Assembly: GCA_001642005.1 (NCBI GenBank)
Contig: LWCA01000188.1
Span: 1 to 42,517 of the forward strand
Length of the DNA stretch: 42,517 nt
Origin: Intoshia linei
Taxonomy: Eukaryota; Orthonectida; Rhopaluridae
Direction: 5' to 3'
Made by a program: the position numbers and the translations under genes. Positions 21,701 through 32,200 of the stretch are shown here, in pieces. Position 1 is the stretch's first letter. Each line of letters begins with the position of its first letter. The notes below the pieces were generated by a model, which was not told the DNA's origin, searched no databases, and was given only the letters and a program-made list of their open reading frames with translations.

Positions 21701-22882
21701 AATGACCAATTTCACGAAAGTGGTTGGGAAATAAATTCTTTTTTTTTTGAGTGTGCGGCAATATTTCAAATTTATTGTTACTGTGCCGTCATTAACGTGA
21801 CAACGACCCGTCAACCAAAAGAGTTTGAGAAACACTGGTCTACCGTTTATCTATTTTGATAATAAATATACAATTCTTTAAAGAAATATTTTTATTATGT
21901 CAAAATTTTAAATTTTGAAATATTTCATTAATTATACAATATACAGCATTTAATTAAATTTACTTAGAATCTAACAAAAAATATATGCGACCAAATTCGT
22001 CATCCTGTGTTACAATGTATGGAAATTTACTTTAAGCCTATGCATCACTCCATTATGGAATCTCTAAGCAATATGACAAAATATGTATCGGGTTGGATTT
22101 TTAAATATTTTTAAATTAATTAATTCAAATAGATGCTGGGTCTACAAAAAACGCAGACCTTGATAGAAGAATCCAAAATGTGATCAAATATAATTTTATA
22201 TTTAAAAAAGAAGTTTTAAAAAGATTCGATGACGTGAATGAAAAAATAAACCTTTTAAACCAAAAATTTGACATTTTGTAAGTTTAATTTTTAGTATCTA
22301 TTGAAAAAATTATAATTTTAATTAGTATGAAAAGAATTAATGATGCTAATGATTCAAAATTATTAGTTGAAGAAAATTTTGTTGAAAACGGTCAAGTAGT
22401 AAGCGAGGAAATTAAAATATTTGAAGCTGTTGACAGTGGAGATTTACCTCAAGCTTTCGAACTAGTTTTATTATTTGTAGTTTAGATTTAATTTGTCTAG
22501 GCCTTGATGTCAAACAGTTTGGATCTTCTGACACGGTTGTGCAATCGCGTTTCCGTCGATGACTTGTTTAATGAAAATGGAACAATTATCTTGGAACAGA
22601 GAATAATCATATCTCTTATTCAGCAATTGACGTTTAACCTTAATGATGATTTGACCATGAAAAAATCGTTTTTACATTTAAGTATTTTATAATATAGAAT
22701 TTAGATATCTCAAAAATTGTTTAATTTCAATAGATTGTGATGATAAAGTTGTAAAGGATTGTATTCAACCAGTAATTGAAAAATGCCTCACTCGTATTAG
22801 TTTGAATACTAAAACAAAACCTGATAGTGAATTAAAGGTTCTTCATACCATGTTTATGGGTATTTCCAAATTTGTTCAATAG
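15749..22882 (+). CDS. EDC4: Enhancer of mRNA-decapping protein 4 (EDC4/Ge-1)-like
   Basis: Seventeen exons: 15749-15762, 15816-15897, 15946-16241, 16491-16614, 18237-18299, 19583-19683, 19718-19976, 20014-20119, 20255-20318, 21077-21252, 21288-21350, 21389-21414, 21968-22091, 22133-22277, 22326-22464, 22501-22681, 22734-22882. They sum to 703 residues with consistent phase. The C-terminus is clear: DSGDLPQAFEL joined to A-L-M-S-N-S-L-D-L-L, then RIIISLIQQLTFNLNDD and a final helix pair, as in the EDC4 C-terminal domain (G-x-L-N-Q-A-F and L-L-S-L-I-Q-Q-L in human). The N-terminal 350 residues read as a beta-propeller; CLQFDFAHHDKEIIGYCF fits the human L-A-F-A-H blade. EDC4 scaffolds DCP1-DCP2 decapping in P-bodies. 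The long Ser-rich linker of vertebrate EDC4 is absent. The 5' half is less certain; an 18408-18410 stop or a 20403-20405 stop would make shorter alternative products. Confidence 0.82.
16690..17050 (+). repeat. Family L terminal repeat, tandemly duplicated, in an EDC4 intron
   Basis: About 16773-16895 and 16921-17045 are direct copies offset by 148 bp: both contain TATAAAATTCTAAGAC, a GTAGTTATTTAAATAAAGCTAAACA segment, ACAAACAAACAAAAATCGCG and TAGCATATTATATAAGTTAG. Differences are few. The first copy is preceded by the tail CTGTAATTGAAATGTGGA also found at 4100-4120. Confidence 0.85.
17053..18165 (+). repeat. Family L repeat body plus distal part, in an EDC4 intron
   Basis: 17053-17600 carries the degenerate tandem units (ATGAAACATGTCCTAAAATT, CGATCAAAACCACACATTAC). 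17700-18165 is a unique-sequence part matching 39215-40050: GGTACTGAATATAT, TTTATGCTATTTAT, TTTTTAGGATTGGACTGTTT, AAGTAATGTGATATGA-type sequence and a distal GCCCTCGGCAGAG. The same order in both places shows these parts belong to one element. It accounts for most of the 1.62-kb intron 16615-18236. Confidence 0.75.
18837..19457 (+). CDS. Single-exon C2H2 zinc-finger protein nested in an EDC4 intron
   Basis: An uninterrupted 206-residue frame from ATG to TAA. Two C2H2 fingers lie at the N-terminus: YICEICGVPIKTKYGLQRHK (residues 5-24, completed by K-T-H) and FICSICGIHISRSDNLKRHQ (residues 33-52, completed by N-R-R-H with a four-residue H-H gap). The remaining 150 residues are Ser/Thr/Asn/Lys-rich and probably disordered, with a short C-terminal helix-like segment. 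An AATAAA at 19497-19502 lies 40 bp past the stop, so it looks like a stand-alone transcription unit. It is on the same strand as the surrounding gene, within the intron 18300-19582. Two adjacent fingers suggest DNA or RNA binding; no target can be inferred. I do not recognise an orthologue. Confidence 0.85.
   Translation: MNNEYICEICGVPIKTKYGLQRHKKTHIKLKQFICSICGIHISRSDNLKRHQNRRHPNLSAAQKISLLNTDTQKQALTNATPINADIIDSTNRNIKKATFPPIISINNFSSKNITISSKPKPILNEINKIGNVKMESHAEYRFIPSMSTNLKPPTTLSPQDMDLTFDLMSNINDQLKCKNNKSQIIACLIKSFLKDSSIKQLVEKD
20462..20755. mobile_element. MITE-like R2 element, full length, in an EDC4 intron
   Basis: Left end: CCAAAACCGAACCTAGCAAG followed by CTCGTGGCCACTCC. Right end reverse-complemented: ACCAGTACTGAACCTACCGT followed by ATCCGAGACCCTTC. 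The ends are diverged inverted repeats of about 40 bp around the GAACCTA core. The interior has no coding sequence. It lies in the 758-bp intron 20319-21076. Confidence 0.6.
20976..20986. other. CTAAGGGTTAA transposon-end motif
   Basis: Preceded by GGAACCACGGGT; reverse-complemented it reads TTAACCCTTAGACCCGTGG, the most piggyBac-like of the three copies in the window. It lies in the same EDC4 intron as the R2 element. Confidence 0.4.
21481..21837. mobile_element. hAT MITE, 357 bp, with 8-bp target-site duplication, in an EDC4 intron
   Basis: Ends are CAGTGTTGTTCAAAGTGAG and, reverse-complemented from the right, CAGTGTTTCTCAAACTCTT, a classical hAT terminus. The flanks GTCTAACG (21473-21480) and GTCTACCG (21838-21845) differ at one base. 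No transposase is encoded. The host intron 21415-21967 is 553 bp; without the element and one duplication it would be 188 bp. Confidence 0.88.
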
Positions 22883-23309
22883 TATTTATCTCTTGTATTG
22901 TACAATCTGATTAAAATTTTTAATTTTTAAGTAATGGGTTGAAATTTAGTGTCCTGAGAAAAAATTACACACTTTAAAGTTGTTTAAAATTTATTGACAA
23001 CTAATTTGTGTATTCTTACTTTCTGTTTATTACATTAAATCCAATAATGCTGAATATTTATTTGTTTCTGTATCTTGATCATGAACATCTATGGATTTGT
23101 AGGTTGTGTCTTTTATATCTAAAGCATAAGGTATATTATTTTTATTGTTTAAGACAAAAGTACTGAACGAAAGACCATTTGTCAATTTCATCGGCGAATA
23201 CAGAAGTATTCACTTGATAGTCGATTCAAAGGGGTGATTTTTTTTTAAAATAAACTCATTTTCATGTTATAATAAGTTCTCAAATGAATTTATATATTTA
23301 CTATTAAAA
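22883..23309. other. Intergenic stretch between convergent genes
   Basis: Holds an ATTAAA at 22910-22915, a variant polyadenylation signal 28 bp past the EDC4 stop. No other feature is recognised. Confidence 0.4.
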
Positions 23310-23620
23310 ATTTTGAGAGAAACGATGCGGTACGAAACCTACCATATCAGAAGCTTTCTTTTGGGAGGGGTCAATGAAATTTGTGCAAAATGGAGGCATT
23401 CTTTTTCCGAATTGACTATTAAATATTATATTCTTGAATATCAACCATTTTGTGTACATTTTAAATATCATGTCAATAACCTTGGGAAGGTGGCTAGGGC
23501 CATATTATACTACGAATCGTTTGTGTAATTTTTAAAGGGTCTATTTTCATTTCTGGTGGGTTCGACTCCGGGCGATGGTTCAAAAAAGGTTGATAATCCT
23601 TGAATTAACTACTTGCAATT
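23310..23620. repeat. R2 element, third copy, between EDC4 and MFSD6
   Basis: The left part (GCGGTACGAAACCTACCATA, then GGAGGGGTC, AAATGGAGGCATTC, GAATATCAACCATTTTGTGTA) aligns with 7961-8120. The right end, GGTGGGTTCGACTCCGGGCG, is its diverged inverted terminus. The open frame 23313-23528 is inside this repeat and is not treated as a gene. Confidence 0.55.
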
Positions 23621-23749
23621 ATGTAATATTCCGGGCGCTGTAAATAATTAATTCCACTGATATAGTCAGCTTCAGCTCAAAAAAAAAGACTACGTGGTAT
23701 GTAAAATACTATATACTCTTTGTTAACAGTTTGATTAAACGTATTAAAA

Positions 23750-26700
23750 TTATGTCTGGCCAATTTTACCTTCATCTGATCGACATCTTTGACCCATGGA
23801 TAATGGATTAATTGGAACTCCAACTGGAGCGAAATGAATCGTTTCTTCCTTATTGTCGTTTTCGTCAAATAGCATTTCAAATTTGATGAAAAAACTTTTA
23901 AGGAAAAATATCCCTCCAGTCAGCAAGATTCCTAGAATTAGACAACCTGTGGCATAAACACGAAAAACATAAATGGATCCTATATAATATATCATAAAGT
24001 ATAGAGACGACGAATATATATTTACCGTAATAAGAAATGAGAAGACCACCAAAAACACCACCGCACCCTCGACCAACACCGTTGTATAACGTGTGTAGAA
24101 TAAATTGTGCCGTTGGTTTTTGTTGTCGATTGAAAGCTTTAAGTAAATATGAACAACAGGATATCCACACGGCTACATGGGTAATACCTATAAAAAATTT
24201 CAAATTACAGGTCAATGAAAACTACCTTGAAATCCTTCAACCAATAAAACCCACCATGGATTGGTTATCAGTGAAATGAATATAAACCGAATAAAATTAA
24301 TACATAAACCTAGAGCTAATGTTTTTTGTTGTCCTAAAATACTATTAAATAACGGATATCAAAAATTACCTAATTTGGTGAAATAATGAATAAATCGCAC
24401 AGCTACAACCTCGGAGATATGATTAATGACGGAAATGATTCCAAAAAGAATAGTATTCCCTCTAATGTCTTGTAAATGCCAAAATAAAAAGGTAAATATC
24501 ATTCCAAACCCCACTCCAGTGTACCAAATCATAATCATGTATACAACAGACACAACATTAGTACCATACAATTTCATTACATGTACAAGTTGCATTAATG
24601 TTATGTCACCAGTGCTAAATGCATGATACGTGAATGTATCGTTATTTTTAGGTTGATTTTGATAATGCTGTGTATTGTTGTTTTCATTGGTTTTATAATC
24701 CGATTCATCGCAATCGAAAATCTCGTATTCGTTGGCAACAATATGACCGTCTTGATATGCACTTTGGGCATTTTCTTTGTTTTCTCCGTGCGATTTTCTA
24801 TTTTCAGTAGCATAAGATTCATTGTTCCGATTTTGCGTGTTTAAAGGTTTTGTATTTATGTAATTTGTCAACTTTTCAAATAGATTTGATAACCAATTTG
24901 AATCTGAAGGAAACTTTAATTGTGTGGATATAATTATGGTCAATACCATCATGATTGAAAAGAGAATAAAGGACACTGTATAGTTGTGCTCTCCGACCTG
25001 ACTTTCTCCACAAGGGTGATTATTGAAGTATTGGGATTTCTCTAAAGCTACACCTCCAATGAACATTGCGGCAGCCCAACCAATAGATCCAAATATTCGT
25101 TGTTTAGAATATATTGTTATGTCATAATTGAATAATTCTAGTGTAGCCATGTCTGACAATAAAATGGATGGGGAACTGAATATTTCAGCTACTATCATGA
25201 TTATCAAGAGCAGTAGAAATGAACTAGATACATTAGAATATCTGTAGACTATGCTACTGAATGAAGGGGTAATTAATCCACTATTATTGCTTTCCGCCAT
25301 TTCTTCCAAATTGGCTACGGTGTATATGCTGAGACGTATGGGTGATATACCTACGCGTTGCATATTAATATGTGTTTCATTTACGAGTTTATACTTGTCA
25401 TAGGTGTATATTATGTATTGTTTTTTGTGTAGTGTCTTGTTTGTAGTTTTATTCGATGGTAGAGTTGTTATTTTTAAAGGTTGTGTTAATAGTGTTGAAG
25501 AAAAAGTGCTGCTATTTGCTAGTATTCTAATCGCAGTTGTAGTGACATTTGTTGTTGGAATTATTGTCGTTTTATTGGTTGGTTGAGGAGTAGTATTGTT
25601 TAAATATGTCTTATTGTTCACTGTAGATGCATTATTATTGCCAAAATCTTTGCCTAAAATTTAGACTATATATTATTAATAGTAATTTATTAATTGAGGG
25701 TTTTAAATAATACTTTTAGTATCTATAGGGAAATATTAAATAATAATACATAATTATGTTATATCTTTACTTATATAATATGCTACGCGATTTTTGTTCG
25801 TGTGTGTGTATAACTAACAGTCTTAGAATTTTATAAAGACCACATTTCAATTACAGTTTTTTTCGGGGCGTATAATATAATAAATTTCAACCTCCTAAAC
25901 TCATATCTTACGAGTCAAAAAGTCCAATTGTCCTTTTTTTGAAAATGAAACGAATTCGAGAATTTAAAAAAATATATACGCTGAGTTGAATTTTAAAATC
26001 ATAAACATTATCATAAATTTAAATTTATAAAAATATATCTTCAGGGCCAAAACCCCAAATTACCGTTCTTTTTTTAATGAAAACAGCCCTAGAATTTAAA
26101 AAAATTTAAATCTAAATAAGTTACGCCTTCATGGTGAAAAACGCATTTTAATATTAATATATTGTTTTACCGAAATATTTTTTTAAAACAAAACATGTGA
26201 AATAATTAACGGTCCTAAAATTTAAAAAAAATCATTATTCTGATAGAGCTTATTCCAGTTGACATAAATACAAAATTTCAACCTCAGAAATTGAACCATT
26301 CCCGGTGAAAAATAATTTTTAATATATTATCAACCAATATTTTTCAAATATTTCGAATTAAAATAAAAATGTAAATGTAAATATTAATCCTACAGTTTCA
26401 AAAAAAAAAATTCATTGAACTTCTACACATTTCAAATAACGAAATATAGGTGAAAATTTATATAATTTATTCTTTCCGATTTTTTTTCATTGTTACGCAA
26501 TTTTGCATTCTCATTTTCAAAACATTTTATTTAAAATTTAAATTAAAACCACAACAACAAATTACTAGAAATAATATAACTTTGTTATTATCAATTTTTT
26601 TAAGGTTGCGTAGTAATTTCAATGTAATGATCCGGGATGAATTTTATAATTTATTATTGGTCCGCCGTGAATAAAGTGTGGCGATTGATTAAGTTATGGG

Positions 26701-28850
26701 AGATTTAAAATAATATATTGTTAAAAAGGTGACAGTAGACAAAATAAGTTTGGGTAATATTTTCTATTATAGCTTGCTCATTATAATAATTTGAATACTG
26801 AATTTTTAGATCGCTCACGACTTTATATTGATTAATATACTAGAACCGCTTCTCTTTAGTTAAAATTGAAATGTATCATGTGTTAATTTTCAACAATTAA
26901 CAGGCGGTATAATTTTTTCATATAAAAAAATGACACACGAGATGCAAAAGACTGTAGATCCCTGCTCTAGAATCTAGATTTTAAATGAACCGAAATAAAT
27001 TGTCAGACTCATATTTTTTAAATTTTAGAATTATTAATGAATATTTTAATTTCAATCAATAATTAACCATCGTAGAATTTAAAAAACATAATTCTAATAC
27101 AGTTATTAGCGGGTGACGTTTATGTCTAAGTTAAATTTCTCGAAATTTAGTACTTTAGGGACAAAACCAATTTTTCCTTTTTATTCAAAATAAAATCAAC
27201 TTAAAATTTAGAAAAGCTTATATTCCATGACACATTTCAAAGTCATTAACATTGTTGTGAATCGTAGCCTCAGAAACTTACATGTTTAGGGTCAAAACCA
27301 CAAATTACTTTTTTTTAAATGAGAAAAGTTCTAGAATTGTATACAACTTTGCTTAGTGAGCAGAGCTTAAACATAATTTAACGCAGAACCAGTTTTGATT
27401 TACATTAATTCTGCTCCTGTAATTTAACATTAAATAAATTGTTACTATCATTCTCAAATGGTTGCCCTTGATAGTAAATTGATAAAATACTAACGCAATT
27501 TACAAATAATGACTAGACGAATTAAATAATTGTACAGTACAAATTTAGTTATTTTAACTACCAATTTAGATTTTTTTGTGGGTTTATTTATTATTATTCT
27601 ATTAGTTCATTAATTTAATGATAAGATTCAAATATACGGGTGTTTATAGATACATGATTGTAATGCCATTGGTATTCTTGTATTTATAGAGTATATGAAT
27701 CGATGAATCACCAGATTTGATATATAATATAAAATTTTGTGATTCTTATCGAATGAGTTACATATGCCATATTACCAGTTAGTTTCACTAGTTACCTATC
27801 ACTTAAAATGTATGTGATGAAAGTTTACGTCTTAAACTAATACAAATATATGTATATGCAACGTTTTTGACACCGTGTATTTTTTTTATCGTTCAAAAAA
27901 TAATTTTTATGGACGATTAAGATAAAAACGGTTACAAATTGTTACTTAAACTCCTGATTAAATCTCCAGTTTTAAAATTTTCATTTTTTAAACTTCTAAG
28001 AACTCTAATAATCTGAAATTGTAAGGATTTTTTATGACACGGGCCACTTTTTTAATGACACTAATGCTGTCTTATGGTATGCTTATTTAAGTCACTTAAT
28101 TCAATATACTTATTAAAGATAAATAGGATCAATTCACTAAAAATTAGCTTCCATGTTGATATACGAGGCAATACAATTTTCGTAGTTAAATGAAAGAAAA
28201 ATAGGGGAAAGCTATATCTATCATAACAACCACTGTGGGTAGAAATAAATGTTTTGATTATAAAATTAAATACCTATTATGTTTATAGGTACACTCTGAG
28301 CCGTATTGATTTTATATGTAAATGAAGAATTTGGATATTTCGTAGAAATAGCAGTAGTACTAAACGCATTTTTATGTATTTTTTTAACATCCTCAACTCC
28401 TTTGACGACAAAATCTTTATTCATGAAAGCAGGAATTATGATTACGGCAGATCCGTTATAACTGAGACAATAACTTGGAGGTGGCTGAACTGCTGAAATG
28501 GAAATTGTGAAGGCTAGCCAAGAAATAAGAGACATTATGAGTAAAAACTTTTTGCAATCGTACCGTTCCGATATTTTGGACCAAATGGGTGTACAGATAA
28601 ATTCAAATATAGGTCGCAATCCTATTAATGTACCGGTTTGTGCTGCACTAAGTCCCAACTGTTTAAAATAAATCCCAACAAGAGGAAATAAACAACCAAA
28701 AGAAGCAAAGAAACAAAAGTAAAACATTTTGCATAGTACCAAAGGGTTTCTAATGTGTTTAACGACAGCAGAACATAACAATCCAGTTTGAGACGGCTTG
28801 GATGATTTCAAATTATTTCCGTATACAGGTGGGGTAGTAGGATCATACAT
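23750..28850 (-). CDS. MFSD6: MFSD6-like major facilitator superfamily transporter
   Basis: Five exons on the minus strand: 28850-28274, 25653-24370, 24333-24226, 24187-24026, 23979-23750, giving 786 residues with phases matched; human MFSD6 is of similar length. Exon 1 holds the MFS_1_like N-terminus, with KMFYFCFFASFGCLFPLVGI, GLSAAQTGTLIGLRPIFEFI and IWSKISERYDCKKFLL. Later come GSIGWAAAMFIGG, a predicted cytoplasmic Asn-rich loop, ITNPWWVLLIEGFQ joined to GITHVAVWISCCSY, and FILHTLYNGVGRGCGG, all in MFSD6 order. A Thr/Asn-rich loop with many N-x-T sites (early in exon 2) is probably extracellular. The substrate is unknown for the family. Intron 1 is 2.62 kb and full of repeats; the other three are 36, 38 and 46 bp. 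It is convergent with EDC4. Confidence 0.92.
25765..26530 (+). repeat. Family L repeat with inverted left terminus, in the MFSD6 intron
   Basis: It begins TATATAATATGCTACGCGAT and runs through GTCTTAGAATTTTATAAAGA and CACATTTCAATTACAG to about 25930. That is the reverse complement of the tail found at 4080-4195 and 16735-16860. The body then continues in the forward direction with units such as AATGAAAACAGCCCTAGAAT and AAATTTCAACCTCAGAAAT, and ends near TACGCAATTTTGCATTCTC. Thus the family has long inverted termini around internal tandem repeats. Confidence 0.8.
26690..26966. repeat. Second copy of the 9.1-kb MITE family, in the MFSD6 intron
   Basis: 26845-26966 (CTTCTCTTTAGTTAAAATTG, AGGCGG.ATAATTTTTTCATATAAAAAA, GAGATGCAAAAG, TCCCTG) aligns with 9205-9326. 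The left boundary is unclear. Confidence 0.5.
27000..27345 (+). repeat. Diverged family L units, in the MFSD6 intron
   Basis: Units with GTAGAATTTAAAAAACATAATTCTAATACAG, GGGACAAAACCAATTTTTCC and AGGGTCAAAACCACAAATTAC resemble those in the full copies but are more decayed. Confidence 0.55.
27346..28273. other. Remainder of the MFSD6 first intron
   Basis: No exon or repeat boundary is recognised in this part; it is plain AT-rich intron sequence. Confidence 0.45.
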
Positions 28851-29251
28851 TTGTTTTATGTAATGATATTTTTTAAATAATATTGAACTAACATGGTATA
28901 CATCAAATTGTATTGATTAGCATTACAAATTCAAAATACCTAAAATAGCATATTTACAAGCAACGTATATAGAGGGTTTCTATATTACTATATCGATTTA
29001 TTTATCCTGTTGGTTCCTCTATAATGGTTAAAATCGATATTTTAAATTAAAACTCTATATAAGAATCGGTATATTGATAAATTCAATATCGATTTTCGTT
29101 TTATTCATATTTTGTAAAAGTAAATTTACAAAACCTGCTTGTTTATCATAATTTGCAAATTACAAAGAGACAATTAATAACCAATTCAAATTAAATTTAA
29201 AAATATTAAATACATTTATTTAGCTAAAAATATAAACAAAATAGTAATTAT

Positions 29252-32200
29252 TTATCCTTTAGCAAAATTGACACGAATAGCCTGACCAGGAATTAGTTGA
29301 TATCCTTGAAGTGAATTTTTGGCAACGATAGCTGAAGTAATGTCTCTAAACTCGACAAATGCAATTTCTGGATTATCAGGGATCATTCTGACTTCTTGGT
29401 ATCCATTAAACCTAAAATTAAATAAAGAAAACATAATTTTGGGTCATACTTGCTAAAGAGAGCTATTAAAGTGTGAATATTTGTGTTTGAAGGTAAATTG
29501 GATAAAAATAAAATGTGAAATGGCGGTTGCTCCTTCAAAGCATCAGCTAAAATATACACTGGTGAACATACTTGGATAATTTACCTGAAACATTCAAATT
29601 TGACAAATTGAAATTTGGCCTTCTGAACAATTATTTTAAATTATAAATTCATAAGTGATTACTTTTTCACTGTATTCATTCCTCCATTTGTCTTTCTCTT
29701 TTTTGTCTTGGCTGGTTTTTTCTCGTACACTTTTTCCACATATGTTCCATTTCTTTTTTGTATCGCATACGAGTCACATTTCGCGTACTGTAATTTCTAA
29801 ATATCAAATATAAATAATAGTCAAATTATATAACAAGACGTTATTATAAATAATTCATTTGTCAAATCCATTTAGTTGTTATTATACTTCATTAAAAATC
29901 CAACATCCTCAACCAGAGTTCAATTTTTTTAAATTATTCATTTTTGGTTAATGTGTTCCTAATTGAATATACAGTGTGGTAAAGAATTATTTACTCATTC
30001 ATTAAAATATCCGTAATTGAAATTTTGGTGGTCTTAACTCTCAGCTTGTCGAACTTGTCGACAAACTAAGTCGTTAATTAATGGACCTAAATGTGATTAA
30101 ACTTATCGACCGAAACGTCGTTAAAAATACAAGTTTTGCTGTCATGAAAAATTGGTGTGGAGTAGCCGCGCTTAGTGTCCTGGTGAACGATTTGCTGTCA
30201 AAGAAAATGGTGAAAATTTTGTTCATTTCAAGAAATTAAGGATGGTGTGTTAAAGAAAGTTGTATATAATGTGTGATTGTTGATAAGTGTTGATACAATC
30301 ACTTTATTATTTTGTTACAATATTATAATTTCTACAAGTCAATAAGTATATTTTTGAGTATTTTGAATATGTATATTATACAATAATGGTAAATTTATAC
30401 CAAAAAACTATATTCATAGTAGTAACGTGTAAACACGTAACCTACTTAACAATAACAATATAAACTTTAGTGATAAATCTGGTAACACAGTTCGACGAAT
30501 ACATCCTAAAAATATGTTTAAAATATCTTGTTTACAGTCCGCGACACAGTCGAGTAATATCAAAAATAAATGCACTTTAAATTTAAAAAGCCATATATGT
30601 AATACTTTGTATTTAATACAATTTAGCTTATATGGGCATCGTAAATGAAATTATGTGCGTTAGGGTGTCAACTTATTTTGTTTTTTTTCGTTTTTGATAA
30701 ACGCGTAGCTTTAAACTGAATTAAAATATTTTTTTAGGCATATAGGCGTAAACAATTTATAAAAATAATCATAAACAAATTCGCGTTGGACGTTTTAAAT
30801 ATCACTGTAAAAATATTATGGAGAAATTAAAACTGAACTTCATTTTAACGGAAATTGGCGTTTGAGCTTTTAAACGTAATACCGACTTTATAATATTGTT
30901 CTTCATGTATGGTTATACAGTTTATTTTTTAAAATGTTTCTAGCTCAATTTTTTTTGGATTTTATAAACGATTTAATTTCTCGAATTCTGGCAATAAATT
31001 TATATTTTACACTAATTTATTTTTTAATTATTTTAAAATGTCTCAAAGAGATGGAAATATTATCATTGAAAATTAAATTTCAATTATCATTATCTACAAT
31101 TGAATGTATAATCAAAAAATTGTTTGTAGAATATCGAATTATTCTACGAAATCCAACATTATCTAGAGCTTAAGTATTTCGTAATAAATTAGATAATATT
31201 TTTTCAGTCGCAAAAGATGATCAATATAAGACACACTCTGAGGATATTGAATTCCTTAATTGTCAAAAGGATGGAATTGGTTTAATGGCATTCCACTACT
31301 ACAAATCATCCATACTTGGAATCAATTAAAAAATCCATTGATATCGAAAAAAAAAACGAAAACAAATCGAAAGAGAAAATGGAAATTATAAAAAACATTA
31401 CACAGCTATACATTCTAACCAAGAATCAATTTATTCTACAGATGATGATACAGCTTCTTTTGATTCCTCTAACCTAAAAGAAAAATCTTCATGGCGGTCA
31501 TGTGATAAAAAAATGTTTCACTCCGTGGAGCTGCAGATTTGCTTGGTATATCTCACGAAACAATCAGAAAAAAAAGAAATGAATATTATAAAATATTTAA
31601 AACAATGGTAAATGATATTTCAAATGTTGTGGTGTATTTTGATTCTAATCCGCTGTAAATGATCCCGCTGAAAGAGCACGAATAATATTAAAAAAGGAAG
31701 ATGAAATCCAGAAAGTTGTTAGTTTATCAAATATAAAACTAAAAATTTTCTCAAAATGATGATTATGGCCAAAAATTACATTTTTGAAATATAAGTTAAC
31801 TTACATTATGGAAATTACGTTTAAGTTCTGGTTAACGAGGTTTCTACGGTAGTTAACGATGTATTTTAAACATTTTATTTACATTTAGTGAAACTTTAAA
31901 TGCTTACCGCGAATTTAATATTAATTCTATAAAATTTAAATAAATTATTATTTAAATGAAATAATTTTAATTGATATTTTTGATACACGTTTCAATTTAC
32001 AAAATTACAAAAGGCATTTTCAACATTAAATAGTCAAACCATTGATGGTTGTATCAGAAAGTGTAATAATACTGTGTGTAAGTTATTTACAGAAATAGAA
32101 AACGAAGACATTGAACTTACTACGGATGAAGATTCTGATGACCTATAGAAGTTGCCGCCAAAGTAAATTGTTCTAGATTTTAAAATGAATATTTTAATAA

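Noticed and set aside
23486-23585. tRNA or tRNA-derived SINE suggested by GGTTCGACTCC (B box) with TGGCTAGGGC (A-box-like) upstream
   Set aside because: The A-to-B spacing is too long, the T stem does not pair, and the B-box stretch is explained as the inverted terminus of the R2 repeat.
24423-25590. Several plus- and minus-strand ORFs overlapping the large MFSD6 exon
   Set aside because: They are shadows of the 428-codon MFSD6 exon, whose membrane segments and motifs fit the family.
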